A program made the position numbers and the translations under genes. The notes under the pieces were generated by a model. That model was not told the origin of the DNA. It saw only the letters and a list, made by a program, of their open reading frames with translations, and searched no databases. A DNA stretch of 64,000 bases from Diplonema japonicum (Eukaryota; Euglenozoa; Diplonemea; Diplonemida; Diplonemidae), in NCBI GenBank assembly GCA_964019335.1, contig OZ025726.1, positions 393,703 through 457,702 on the forward strand, in the 5' to 3' direction. Positions 39,590 to 49,850 of this stretch are shown piece after piece (positions within the stretch are counted from its first letter, which is position 1; each line of letters begins with the position of its first letter).

Positions 39590-40648
39590 CTATGCCTGTA
39601 ATCTGCTGGTAGCTCGCTCGTACGCTTCGGTGAAGGCCTTTGTTGCGAACTGCAAGCTACCGACATGACTCTGGTACAAGGCAAGCACCTTATTTGCTTC
39701 TGCCTTGTTTCCTGTTTGTGCATAGACAAGCATCACTGACGTAAAGAGCCCTTTTGTGATGTATCTCCTATTCAAAGCAAGGAGGAAAGCTGCCGAAGCA
39801 TGTTTCTCATGATAGTCGTCTGCAGCCTTGGCATGTGGGATACATGCGTTGATGAGGTAGTGGTACACCGTGAGTGATGGGACCAGACCGACGCTGGTGA
39901 GATCAGCGATTGTCTTTTTGACATTCTCAAAATCTTCGAAAGAGCAATACAGAGATAACATGGCTTCATACAGCCCAAGTGTCCTCGGAGTGCCTATCTT
40001 GGGAAGGGCTGCGAAGAGTGCTTCAGCCTTGCTTACATGTCGTTCGTCCTCTCTGCATGCCTTAATAGCTCTCGCAAGCGTGACGCTGTTGGGTTGTATT
40101 CCGTGGGCAGCCATGAGCCGAAGGATCTTATTGGCTTCTGCATAACTGCAAAAGTAGAGCATGCCATTATACGTGTCCAGATTGGGCTTCAGTTTCTCCT
40201 GCTTCATACGCTTGAAGTACGTGGCACTAAACTCCCGCAGGCGGCAAAAGCACATCGAGGCAATTATGCTATTGTACACCTTGAGTGAGAACTGCTCAGC
40301 GTGGAGCTCGATCATGTCAAGTATTTTGAGAACGTTTTCGGTGTCGCGTCGCTTAGCATACCCCTTCAACACCAACAGCATGCTTGTCTGCGTCGGTTTG
40401 CTCTTGTTCACCAGCATTTCATCCAATATCTTGTGTGCTTGGGTTACCTTATCCGTTTGTGCTAGAGCTGTGATCAATTCCTGAGAAGAGCGTCTGCCCA
40501 GCCCTTTGACACCTCCTATCTTTTCAACCAACTGGTGCAGCTGTCGCATCATGCCCCGTCCATGCTTGGCGTTCGCCTTCACTTCGCGAATCGCCGCTGG
40601 AGTTATTAATTTTGCAATAAGTTGCGTTTTTGCATAATCGGACAGCAT
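39590..40648 (-). CDS. Pentatricopeptide repeat (PPR) protein
   Basis: A 352-aa single-exon frame. Several 35-residue helical pairs of PPR type are readable: QELITALAQTDKVTQAHKILDEML, TSMLLVLKGYAKRRDTENVLKILDMI, KVYNSIIASMCFCRLREFSATYFKRM, NLDTYNGMLYFCSYAEANKILRLMAAHGI, SVTLARAIKACREDERHVSKAEALF, and further weaker ones. PPR proteins bind single-stranded RNA in mitochondria or plastids and act in processing, editing or translation. No clear targeting peptide is seen at this start (MLSDYAKTQLIAKLI). It ends 62 bases before the MLH1 ATG. Confidence 0.85.
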   Translation of the reverse strand: MLSDYAKTQLIAKLITPAAIREVKANAKHGRGMMRQLHQLVEKIGGVKGLGRRSSQELITALAQTDKVTQAHKILDEMLVNKSKPTQTSMLLVLKGYAKRRDTENVLKILDMIELHAEQFSLKVYNSIIASMCFCRLREFSATYFKRMKQEKLKPNLDTYNGMLYFCSYAEANKILRLMAAHGIQPNSVTLARAIKACREDERHVSKAEALFAALPKIGTPRTLGLYEAMLSLYCSFEDFENVKKTIADLTSVGLVPSLTVYHYLINACIPHAKAADDYHEKHASAAFLLALNRRYITKGLFTSVMLVYAQTGNKAEANKVLALYQSHVGSLQFATKAFTEAYERATSRLQA

Positions 40649-40666
40649 TTCATGTGTAGTGCACCC

Positions 40667-42821
40667 CTAAACGGTTGCGTTGTTTCTCGAGGACTGTTGG
40701 TGATCAATACAAATGCTACATTGGAGGGGCTTGCGACTACCACCTGGGAAGGGCATGGATGTTGCTGTCGGACAAATCGAACTGACTGACTTCTGCAGAC
40801 GACTTTCTGGAGCGTGGTGAAGGTTCCGAACTAGCGGCACTGTGGTTGCTAAATTTTGTCGGGCAAGGTATGCATACTCATCTAGCATGGAAGCCAGGTT
40901 GTGGACATCAGCGTCTCGAGGTTCTTCGTATAAGAAGTCTTCTTCTTTAGGAGATCTTATGTTCACAAGGGACCTGCGCCTGGACGGCTCTACACCAGGT
41001 GAGCCAGCGCTGCTAATTGAGAATTTCGAGATCTCTCTTTGAAGTGACATAGAAGGGGAGCTGCGCAGGTCTGGAGAGGGGATGTCGGGCTCCACATCTT
41101 CAATTTCTAGCTTCTTAGTCATCTGAGAGCTTTCAGGCTCCACGTCGAGTGTAGGAGGAGATGGAAGTGAACTTGCAGCTAAGTTCTCAAAATATGAGTC
41201 ACGCGCTTTTGTTCCCTCACTTGAAGTCGGGCTGCTCCAGTCGCCTCGCTTCATAGGCATTCTGTCGTCGTCGTCCTGTGGGGTTACCTACTTTTGTGTT
41301 CCATACTGTTAAAGGTGTGTTCTTGATTTTGCCTTTATTTATGCTTCTTCTTGGTGATTTCGGGGAACGGGCTCTCACAGGGCTTGCCACCAAGCGCGCT
41401 GGGCTGCCTGACATTGCCTGTGCAGCCTTCTTGTTGGTATCAAGTACCAGCGACAATACATCTTGCAGGTCACTCTTGACATCCGGTCGCTTAATTATGA
41501 GGTGCTTCAGAAGGCTTGCCATGTCTGCGATGTTGCTGCTTGTATGGTGGATGGTCTTGGTGAGCACACGCTCGCGCTCGGCAGCGTGCTGCAGCTGAGC
41601 GGTTGTATTTTTCTTTTGTTGCATGCATTCGCTCTGGACGGAAAGTAGTTGCTTTCTCAAAACCTTGTTTTCTTCGAGCAGTGAGTGCAGTTCGCCGTTT
41701 CGGAGGGGTTTGCTGGGGGCTGCAGGTCTGCGGCTTGGTGAGGGTGATCCCATTCTTCTGGGGGCAGGTGACCTTTGCCGAATGCTGGTATTTGTGTTGG
41801 TACGCGACATAGAGTTTGTGGCGCATGGCGAACGTGCACGTGTCCGTGAGCCTGTTCGCTTTTTAGAGTTTTCCTTTGTCAACACCTCGCGTTCCAGAGC
41901 CCTTGTGATGGGCGTGATGGTGGTGCATGTCCCTGTTAGCTCGTATCCGCGGACACCCAACCGCTTCCTCACAACCCATAGCAAGGCCTCGCCGTCGTCT
42001 TCAATAACAGGTATAATGTGTAGTATGTTGGGGATGTTCACCTGCTTCAAGCAGGTCGGAGCGCTCGGCGATGAACAGGCCCACACACACATCAGGGAGT
42101 CGAGCCCCCCGGACACAACGAAGCCAGATGCCGTCTGGGAAAGAGCAGTAACGCATTGCGTGTGATTTTTTAAGGTTGCCATCACACGCTGCGCGCTCAA
42201 GTCCCAAAGGAGGATGTTGCCATCTTCACCCCCAGTCCACAAAACAGCCGTCAGTATGTGATACATCATAACTTTAACAAGAGCCCGGTGTCCAACAAGC
42301 TTGCCTGCAGGTTTGCACGTACTGAGGTTCCAGCAGCATATGGCAGGCTCAGTATTGTCACAAGTGAACAAAACCATTCCTATCGCAGAAAGGCCCCTCA
42401 CAATACCCCTCTGGGTTGGCAGTGCCCTTAGGATCTCCATAGAGTCAGCGTGCCATTCAAATACACACTTATCCGTAGAGCCTGTGTAAACCCTCCTTCC
42501 GTGCATTATCATACATGTAACAGCTCCACTGTGTCCAAGGCACTCTGCCCGCAAACTTCCGGAAGAACCTCCTTCTTCTATGCAGTATATCTTCACATAT
42601 CCACTACCCATCCCAGCCCACAAACGCAGTCCCTTTCCGGACACAACAAGCATGTGCTTGACAGAGTCTTTTCCATGGTTTGCAACCTCTTTGATATACT
42701 CTCCTGTCCTCGCTCGTTCAGTAATCGCGCCATCACGGGCGCAGTACACACCTGCACCGCTGGCTGCTAGGCAGTCTACAATCCCGCTTGAGTCTTGTAC
42801 TGTTACTTCTTGCAATTCCAT
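40667..42821 (-). CDS. WD40-repeat protein with coiled coil and disordered tail
   Basis: Exon 1 42821-41307, a 31-nt intron (GTATGGAACAC...CCACAG, phase 0), exon 2 41275-40667; 707 aa. Residues about 10-310 are WD40 blades: GHSGAVTCMIMHGRRVYTGS, GHRALVKVMMYHILTAVLWTGGEDGNILLWDL, NHTQCVTALSQTASGFVVSGGLDSLMCVWA. A basic, S/P-rich linker precedes a coiled coil (LHSLLEENKVLRKQLLSVQSE), then a helical segment and an S/P-rich tail from the second exon. The plan resembles centrosomal or cytoskeletal WD40 adaptors such as NEDD1, but I cannot assign one. A competing 16-nt intron would give the same downstream frame; the GTATGG donor fits the local consensus better. Confidence 0.75.
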
Positions 42822-42915
42822 GTTATTTTACTTTCCCTGTGCAAAAGTGAAAACCGACATGAAGCAAGATTAAATTTCTGAACGATAGTTCATAGTATGA
42901 ATAGCGGATAACCCG

Positions 42916-43311
42916 TCAAGGCTTCGTCTCGTCTTTGTAGATTGTTTTATGCCTCGGGGGCAGAAACGCACGCTGCTCTGTCTCAATATTTGCTGGTGTC
43001 CGCTGCAAGTGCGACCTGCCTCGGAGGTCGACAACACCCACGGGGAACTCCGGAGTGTTCTCCTCAATGTACTTCTCAGTGTCTTCAAGGGACGCCCTGT
43101 CAGGACGAGGTTGCCCATCGGGGTAACGGAACACACTGCCCTCAATCTGTTCTCGTTGCTCCTGAATCTCATCTCGCTTTTTCTTCATTATCTCTTCTCT
43201 CTTCACCTCTGCTTCATGGTATGGACTGAGATATGCTCTTGACCATTTGTGGCTGTGCGTCATCTCCTCGTTCGTTGGTACTCTGTTAAGGATGGTTTCT
43301 ATAACTAACAT
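42916..43311 (-). CDS. Small charged protein, unknown
   Basis: From ATG 43311 (MLVIETILNRVPTNEEMTHSH) the frame gives 131 aa; a later Met at 43263 is also possible. It is strongly charged, with a helix EVKREEIMKKKRDEIQEQREQI and a Pro/Arg-rich second half (RYPDGQPRPDRASLEDTE, EFPVGVVDLRGRSHLQ). The 5' end overlaps the last 26 bases of the TMEM53-like gene. No family recognised. It could be a mitochondrial ribosomal or respiratory accessory subunit, but nothing proves that. Confidence 0.5.
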   Translation of the reverse strand: MLVIETILNRVPTNEEMTHSHKWSRAYLSPYHEAEVKREEIMKKKRDEIQEQREQIEGSVFRYPDGQPRPDRASLEDTEKYIEENTPEFPVGVVDLRGRSHLQRTPANIETEQRAFLPPRHKTIYKDETKP

Positions 43312-44274
43312 ACGCAGGGGGCCACTCAGCACCCGCACCTCTTCCTACCTCAAGCTGCTCTACTGGCACTGTGCGGATCCCGTCAACGAAATCGCGCAGC
43401 ACGTCCTCATACTCGGTGGCGTGGTTCTGTTGTGATGCCAGTGATACATAATCGAATACCTTCAAGTGGTTCATGTGGTTGTCACCAGGCCATGTCACTT
43501 CCCATACTTTCATGTTCTTACGCTCTCGTTGGTACTCCAGGAGTTCTTCAAACGGTCTAAATGTGTGTTCTTATGTTGGCGGGGTTCATACTTTTTCTGA
43601 AGCATCGGGTCGTTCTCTGAATGCAAGTAAAGCTGTGGCGCGAACATCATTTCAAGTGCAGTCATTTCGCGTGCCTTAGTCTTGAACCGCCCCTTCCACT
43701 CGCGGAACATTTGCCGTGCGGTAGCGAGCTGCCGCGGTCCTATTCCTACTCCGGGTATTTCGCCGTTTTTTTCCAATATTTCTGCTGCTTGAGAGATACG
43801 GTTGGCGTTGTAGTAGCTTTCGCCTTCAATGCGTAGCGTGGGGCAGCTGTCGAAGACGATGCCTTTTGTGACCCTGCGTGCGAGGTATACCATGGGGCCA
43901 AGGAACTGTATGAAAGACGCTGAAAAGAAGTGAAGGACTAGGTCTGTTCTGAGGTTGCAGAGTTCGACTTGCAACTCTGCATAGACGCGTTGCATCTTCA
44001 AGTCGGCTGCTTCGTCGAGGTAAGCTTCCTTCCAGCTAGGTACCACCATGACACACGGTACGCCCATTCTATCATACATTTCACTGTATGGTTTCATTCC
44101 TTCTGCAGTGGCCCCAGGCCACCCAAAGAGGACTCCCACTAAAGGGTGTCCTTCGTAGTATGGCACTTCACCCAATTTGCAGTCTATGTCAGGGTCTGCC
44201 ATCATCTCCCGAAACTCGTTGCTCCAATACCTTCTTCCTATTTTCCGCGCGCATCGGGTAAGCGCGCCCTTCAT
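43286..44274 (-). CDS. TMEM53/DUF829-like alpha/beta hydrolase
   Basis: Exon 1 44274-43592, a 35-nt phase-2 intron (GTATGAACCCC...CATTTAG, 43591-43557), exon 2 43556-43286; 317 aa. Family marks: VGVLFGWPGATAEGMKPYSEMYDRMGVPCVMVVPSW near the start, VLHFFSASFIQFLGPMVY (nucleophile-elbow region), GIVFDSCPTLRI, and LYLHSENDPMLQK. Across the splice, YQRERKNMKVWEVTWPGDNHMNHLKVFDYV supplies the C-terminal strand and the His-containing segment, which an unspliced reading would lose. The N-terminus (MKGALTRCARKIGRRYWS) is basic and may target mitochondria. TMEM53-type proteins are poorly understood membrane or nuclear-envelope hydrolase-fold proteins. Confidence 0.8.
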
Positions 44275-45350
44275 GGTCGCCTATAATAGAAAGTGAGGTT
44301 AAGAATGAATGAAGAACTTGTTACTGACGGTGGTTCAAACAGCCGGCATGATAGCCTACACTCGAAAAGGTCGTTAGGAACAACAGAAGCCATGCATGTG
44401 GGGCTGTAACACGTGGAAGACAAGAAGGGATAAAAGGTAAAAAAAAGAGGGAAAAAAAGAGAAAATGGGGCGTGGAAGGGTGGGGAAAATAAAAGGGGGC
44501 GTGAAAAAAGAAGAAATAAGGAATATGAATAAAAAAGGAAAGAAGGCAGATAAAAAAAAAGAAAAACGCGAATCAACATAATGTTTTTTTTTTCCAAAAC
44601 GGCAGGAGCATGGGGGAGGGAACATTGAACATGAATGATGCACAAAGAAATCGGGGGGGGGGGGGGGGGGTGAAAACCACTTGAGATATGGGTACGATGA
44701 CGCCAATTGTTTCGTCGTTCTTCTTTCCGGTTTTTTAATATATTTTTTCTTCTCTTGCTCAGGTTTTTTCTTTATCGTTTTCCATGCGCATCATCATGTT
44801 CCATGAGTTTTGTGTATTTTTTTTTTCATTTTGCAGTTTTCGTTATCGTTTAGATGCTACCATTTCACATAAGGACGCTGGCTTAAGATGATCACGAAGA
44901 CTTGTCTGTTGGTGCCAGTCCCCACACTCGGAGAACTCACATGATGGTAACAGGCAAAAGCTACAGTTGGTGGAATCCTGGCAATGCCCTTGGTCGAACA
45001 GTTCCATTGACATTCAACCGCTGTGCCTTTACAAAGGAGCTTGATGTTGCGGTACCCAGCAGCAAGTAACACTAAAGTTTCGAAGGTCCACAACGTGCTG
45101 CGCTAGGCACCAAACCCCAAACAAGGGTGGAAACGAAGGGTACACTCATACCGCGAGGAAGGGGGGAAAGAGGGAAAAAGGGGTATAACAAAGAGGGGAA
45201 GGGAGAAAAGAAAAGAAATAGAGAGGAATGAATGAGAGGAAAATGATGTTTTTTTTTTTTTTTTTTTTTTTCTTTATTTTTGCTCGTTCTTTTGTTTATG
45301 GGTGGTATTTTTTATTTTTTTTATTTTTTGTTCAAATAAAATTTTCTATC
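44275..45350. other. Spacer with one doubtful ORF
   Basis: About 1.1 kb of G/A-rich and T-rich tracts (G18 near 44655; T-run near 45250). A minus-strand ORF at 44857-45093 (78 aa, KGIARIPPTVAFACYHHVS) has normal amino-acid composition and could be an old transposon or gene fragment, but has no recognised relative or neighbours. Confidence 0.4.
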
Positions 45351-46406
45351 CTATGCACGCCTCCTGCGGAGGTCGGTAACTTTGGACTCTTCGACTGCCT
45401 TCTCTGGTACGGGGAGGGGGGCAGACTTCTTGGACAGGGACCAGTACATCTTCGCCATGTTCATCTGTGCTGGGTACGTGAACAGGGCCAAGCAAGGCAT
45501 GCAAACCTTGCCGTAGCCGAAGCCGTAGAGGTCGTTGTAGGCGTAGAGCAGAACAACGTATCCCACCATGAGGATGTTGTAGCTAATAAGGACGAAGAAG
45601 GTGACGGAGAGCATAATTCTCTGAAGCAGCTTTCCGCGGGGGAGGAGACGGTAACACATCGACCCCACGCAGCAGAAGCCCTCGATAAGAGAACCCAAGA
45701 TGGGGAGAAGAGTGTTGGTCCTCGCTGGTTCCAGAACATTGGCCCACTCAGAGAAGGAGGAGAAGCCCATGCAGGCGATAGCGTGGTGGATGACGTTCAC
45801 AGGCTTGAGGTCTCTGAATATGACCTCCCACAGGTACAAGGCATTGATTGCATACACCACGTAGTGAGTCTTCATGTACACATTGTCGTCCAGCTCAAGA
45901 GGATGCTTTGTGACAACAGTGAAGAATTCCCCGGTCAGAGCCCAGTATACGAACGCACTCAGCTTTACAATAACTCGGATCAAGTTTGCGGCCTGCGCAG
46001 GTCTGTGCTCAGGGACAAGGGAGAAGAAGACGTATTTTTGCATCAAGTAGTAGGCAACCGTGAACACAGCGTGTGCGCTCAGGATAACTTTCATACGGTT
46101 CGCCACCATCCAGTTCTCTTCGAACCTCGGGTTGGTGGTGGTGATGTTGGTGGCGTAGATAAGGGTGCAGACGATGTTGACAGCGACCAAGTGCATCACC
46201 TCCTTCTTCGAGACGGGCACGTTCATAGGGAACCTCTTTCTGACAACGGGGAAGTAGACCTTAGCAGCAACTATGGCAAGAGTTATGTAGTTGATAAGAG
46301 CCATATAGATACTGACCCTGTATCTCATCACGAAGCAGGAGAAGTCATTGCAAGGCTCGAGGACAGAGTCCATCAGACCAGGCTCCAGGATAGGCCCAGA
46401 AGGCAT
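45351..46406 (-). CDS. TLC-domain-like multi-pass membrane protein
   Basis: A 351-aa single-exon frame from ATG 46406 (MPSGPILEPGLMDSVLEPCNDF). About seven or eight hydrophobic helices are visible, starting near residue 32 (SIYMALINYITLAIVAAKVYF). The segment YVVYAINALYLWEVIFRDL followed by VIHHAIACMGFSSFSEWAN resembles the TRAM-LAG1-CLN8 domain, whose conserved His-His pair lies at the start of a membrane helix. TLC proteins include ceramide synthases and lipid-sensing proteins; the Lag1 motif of true ceramide synthases is not evident. The C-terminus is basic (KVTDLRRRRA). It is the last gene of the minus-strand array. Confidence 0.7.
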   Translation of the reverse strand: MPSGPILEPGLMDSVLEPCNDFSCFVMRYRVSIYMALINYITLAIVAAKVYFPVVRKRFPMNVPVSKKEVMHLVAVNIVCTLIYATNITTTNPRFEENWMVANRMKVILSAHAVFTVAYYLMQKYVFFSLVPEHRPAQAANLIRVIVKLSAFVYWALTGEFFTVVTKHPLELDDNVYMKTHYVVYAINALYLWEVIFRDLKPVNVIHHAIACMGFSSFSEWANVLEPARTNTLLPILGSLIEGFCCVGSMCYRLLPRGKLLQRIMLSVTFFVLISYNILMVGYVVLLYAYNDLYGFGYGKVCMPCLALFTYPAQMNMAKMYWSLSKKSAPLPVPEKAVEESKVTDLRRRRA

Positions 46407-46872
46407 TTTAATATGTATGTGTGTGATGATACTGTGCTTGGCGTTGTGTGCTTGAATGGTGTAAAATATTTAATAGATACCACTCTGATTCTGTCCGAGA
46501 CAGCGTTGGGCCAGACCGGTAGGGGTCCGAGGGGTCTGGACCGGACCGGTCTGGAACCCGGTAGAAAAAACGACCGGTCTGAGGGGTCTGACCAGTGTTG
46601 GGTATGACCCCTCCCCTCCCCTTGGCCGAAAAATGCAGAAGAAAAGAAGAAAAAATAGAGAAGTGGGCAAGAAGAAAAGTAATTCAAAACGGATGGGGTA
46701 GGAAAGAAAAGTAGATCAGTGCACACCTGCTGACCTGTTCTGTCTCAAGCCATACTATGTTGGGGAAGTGTAGGGAAAGCCAGTAAGAGGTAGGGAGGGA
46801 AGGAGAAAAAAAAGATGTCTTTGAAGGGAACCTGCAGTATGTGACAGGATCGCCTAACGACAATCAACTCAT
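46407..46872. other. End of the one-way array; ACCGGTCT repeats
   Basis: About 460 bases between the TLC gene and the retrotransposon remnant. 46495-46590 is packed with ACCGGTCTGG/GACCGGTCTGA-type units, similar in character to the GGACT/CCAGT repeats at 48.2-48.9 kb. 46820-46870 matches the retrotransposon 3' end (compare 49412-49552). Confidence 0.5.
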
Positions 46873-48200
46873 CTAGTGTTTGATCCCTTCTAGTGCCTTA
46901 GGCCCGTCGTAGTATCTCATCAGCAGCTTGGGCGTGAAACCAACTAGCGAGTTGTTGAGGATGCAATGCGTTCGCATTTGCTCCTCTAGGATCGAGTGGG
47001 TGACCTTCAGGGACGCGAAGATCGGACGAGTGGAGTAACCAGTGATGGCATGGCTGTGGAGCCCTAGGGTGCATAGTGAGTGTACTGACTTCATAGTTTC
47101 TGCCGGAATCAGATGATTCCCCGTCCCTTTTAGATGGATCCTTTCTAAGACGCTGAGAATCCTGCCGAGCTTTCTCGCCCAGCGCACTATGTCTTCCCCA
47201 CCCATGTAGAGCCTTTCCGTTGCAATGAGGTCGACTGCTAGTTCCGCCTTCGAAACTTGCCCACCTTCCTCGCCCCATTTTAGGGCATTCAGCCAGTTGA
47301 GGACAAATGGGATTAGGCCTGGGAAGTATTTCTTCTGCAGCCCATGTTTGTGGTACCAGGGGAGAGGCTTCGGGGTTAAGAGGTTCCCCGGTCGGAATGG
47401 TCTATCCCAGAAATGCTGTTTCGATTCTCCTCGCTTTCTGTGGGTTGGTGATTGCCACCTCGTTGTGTAGGATGTTCGTCTTCATCTCGTCCACTCCTGT
47501 CTCGATTCCTTTGAAAGTGTCCCACTCTTCGGCGAGCTCACCCTGCAGTTTTTTTTTCAACCACACTCTGACCTCGTGTTTCAGGTGTGGCATGCCCCAT
47601 GGCAACTCTTTAATAAAGTCCTTCCATCTCGTCCCGATGTCCTGTAGCCATATTTCCACATTACCAAATGGCCCCTTCAAAAGCGATGGCGTTCCATCTC
47701 GCTCCTTTGTGTACTTGTAAGTTTCCCAGCCCAACACGAATAGGGACTTGTTCAACTGTCGTGTGCACAGGCGACCTAGGGTCGAAATGGCTTTATAGAC
47801 CACCGAGAGTAAGGGTCTAGGGTGTGTCCTTTGTAGGCAATCCCTAGCAGCACACTGGTGGAATGCATTGGGTTGCATGCACCCCAGATGCATGACATGA
47901 TCTGCTTCTTCAATTTCACCAGCCAAGAGTCTGGGATTGGGTTGAATAGGACACTGTAGAAGGTGGACGGTAGGATGTTCTCTGCAATGATCTGTACCTT
48001 GTGGTTGTGGTAAAGTCTCGTTGCTGTGAGGTGCTCAATTTCTGCAAGTGCCTTGTGGGCTCTCATGTTCTCTCTTCTACAAGGCTGGAAGTAGAACAGT
48101 ACCCCCAGGATCTGCAGTTTGCAGGATGTGTTGAAGGTCTCCCCATGTAGCAGTACATTGCCACAGCGGTTTCATTCCAAACGACTTAGTTTTCTTTGGG
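46873..48200 (-). pseudogene. Truncated non-LTR retrotransposon (LINE) remnant
   Basis: Minus-strand fragments in shifting frames, in order: 48230-48080 (MAIHPKKTKSFGMKPL), 48066-47776 (EIEHLTATRLYHNHKVQIIAENILPSTFYSVLFNPIPDSWLVKLKKQI), 47926-47402 (ARDCLQRTHPRPLLSVVYKAI...) and 47205-46873. This corresponds to the end of the reverse transcriptase palm and the thumb/linker of LINE proteins; the N-P-K-K-T motif and the helix after it are typical. The catalytic F/Y-x-DD region and everything 5' of it are missing, so it is 5'-truncated, as dead-on-arrival copies usually are. Its 3' end is repeated at 49412-49552. Confidence 0.65.
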
Positions 48201-48215
48201 TGGATAGCCATCCCT

Positions 48216-48535
48216 GTGAGCAGTGATGGGTGAATCCTAATTAGGACTAGACTGGACTGGACCAGACCAGACTGGATCTGGCATGAATTTCGACCCAATT
48301 ATGCTGGACTGACTGGACTGACTGGACTGGACTGGACTGGACTGGACTGAACCAGACAAGATACAACCACAACACCACATCCCCCCTTTTTTTTTTGCTG
48401 CAGAGTTCAAACATATAAACAGATGTCTACAAGAAAAGATGTTACACAGGTACTGAGAGACGACAACAATGAGAAACGAAGAAAAAATAAAAAAGAAAAA
48501 AAAAAAAAAAAAAAACCTTTATCTTCTTTTTCAGG
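48216..48535 (+). repeat. Direct repeat block, copy 1 (GGACT-rich)
   Basis: Begins GTGATGGGTGAATCCTAATT, then 'actggactgg' tandem units to 48355, then ACAAGATACAACCACAACACC, a T-run, CTGCAGAGTTCAAACATATA, and an A-rich end. Nearly the same order recurs at 48718-49050, so this is a duplicated unit of about 320 bp. Confidence 0.8.
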
Positions 48536-48559
48536 TGGTGGGGATAACCAGTGTTGGTC

Positions 48560-48716
48560 CAGACCCTTGAGGGACTCAGGGGACTCCAAGGGACAGGACA
48601 GGAGTCCCCTGAAATTTTCAGGGGTCTGGAGGGGACTCAGGGGACTCAGGGGACTGGAGGGACTCAAGGGACTCAGGGGACTCAGGGGTCTGGAGGGGAC
48701 TCAGGGGACTCTTGGC
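48560..48716 (+). repeat. GGGACTCA minisatellite
   Basis: About 155 bases made of GGGACTCAGGGGACT-type units with small variations, placed between the two copies of the duplicated block. Confidence 0.75.
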
Positions 48717-48717
48717 A

Positions 48718-49050
48718 GTGATGGGTGAATCCTAATTAGGACTAGACCAGACTGGACCGGACCAGACTGGATCCGGCGTGAATTTCGACCCAATTATGCT
48801 GGACTGACCGGACTGACCAGACTGGACCAGACCAGACCGGACTGGACCAGACCGGACCAGACTGGACTGGACCAGACTGGACTGGACTGAACCGGACTGT
48901 ACAAGATACAACCACAACACCACATCCCCCCCCTTTTTTTGCTGCAGAGTTCAAACATATAAACAGATGTCTACAAGAAAAGATGTTACACAGGTACTGA
49001 GAGACGACAACAACAACAAAAACAACGAGAAACAAAGAAAAAAAAAATGG
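48718..49050 (+). repeat. Direct repeat block, copy 2 (GGACT-rich)
   Basis: Second copy of the 48216 block with point differences (e.g. CCGG for CTGG in the tandem part). A shorter inverted piece (TTCACCCATCACTGA, with CCAGACCAGA before it) lies near 50115-50140. Confidence 0.8.
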
Positions 49051-49099
49051 GGCTTTGATTGCAACACTAGGTGGTGTTAAGTGTGCAATGAAGCAAGAA

Positions 49100-49390
49100 C
49101 TACCTACTTGATTACAGGGGGCGCTCCTCAGCCGAGTTGTAGCTTCTTCTGCATTCCGCGTCATGTCCTTAATGCATGCGGTGTGCTCAACCCTAGCCGG
49201 GGCATCCCGGGTAACCAAGATTCTGCACTCGTGCAGTTTGCTGCCTGTTCATCACCCTGAGCATCTGCATTATGTTCTTCCACTCAGGCACTACTGGTGA
49301 TGACTGATGAGGTCAACAGCAAACAACACATCTGATGTACTTCTTATATTTCCATGTTATCCCCACCACCTTAATAAAAAAAAAAAAAAA
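49100..49390 (+). repeat. SINE-like dispersed repeat, copy 2
   Basis: The fullest copy of the family at 9550-9785 and 49587-49850. It begins CTACTTGATTACAGGGGGCGC, contains GTAACCAAGATTCTGCACTCG and CATCTGATGTACTTCTTATA, and ends CCCCACCACCTTAATAAAA with a run of about 17 A. Confidence 0.75.
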
Positions 49391-49411
49391 AAAAGAAAAA
49401 GAAAAGAGACA

Positions 49412-49555
49412 TTTAAGGGTACCTGTGGTATGTGGCAGGATGCCTGAAGAGTCTCAATCTATCTCTTGATCAAACCTTTCTGCTGTGGTGTGGCCTTCAG
49501 CCCCTCGTTCACCCTCCTCGGTACCTTAGGTATAAAACCCTCAACCGAGTTGGTA
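49412..49555 (-). repeat. LINE 3'-end fragment, second copy
   Basis: Resembles 46820-46965 base by base with gaps: (G)GTACCTGTGGTATGTGGCAGGAT against GGAACCTGCAGTATGTGACAGGAT, then GATCAAACC, CCTTAGG, AACCGAGTTG. Indicates at least two insertions of the same LINE family. Confidence 0.6.
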
Positions 49556-49586
49556 AAAAAAAAAAAAAAAAAAAACTTTTATCTTC

Positions 49587-49850
49587 TTTTTATGAAAATA
49601 TAAGAAAAACATCAGATGTGTTATTTGCTGTTGACCTCCTCATCGGTCATCACCGAGCAAACCACACGAGTGCAGAATCTTGGTTACCCAGGGCGCCCCG
49701 GCTAGGGTTGAGCTGATCCCCACACACATTAAGGACACGACACGGAGCACAGAAGAAGCTACAACTCAGCCACAGTGATTAAGGACATGATGCAGAACGC
49801 AGAAGAAGCTACAACTCGGCTGTGGTGCACCCCCTGTAATCAAGTAGACA
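49587..49850 (-). repeat. SINE-like dispersed repeat, copy 3 (inverted)
   Basis: Inverted copy of the family at 49100-49390: ACATCAGATGTGTTATTTGC, GTGCAGAATCTTGGTTACCC and GCAGAAGAAGCTACAACTC. The last block occurs twice (49750 and 49802), so this copy has an internal duplication of about 50 bp. Confidence 0.7.

Noticed and set aside
43311..43355. A second intron near the end of the TMEM53-like gene (GTAGGAAG...GTTAG)
   Set aside because: Splicing leads at once to a stop (TTA TAG) and does not link to the next gene's frame; the donor is off-consensus.
44857..45093. 78-aa minus-strand ORF as a host gene
   Set aside because: Normal composition but no recognised family, no signal for a start, and it lies in a repeat-rich spacer; mentioned only in the spacer entry.
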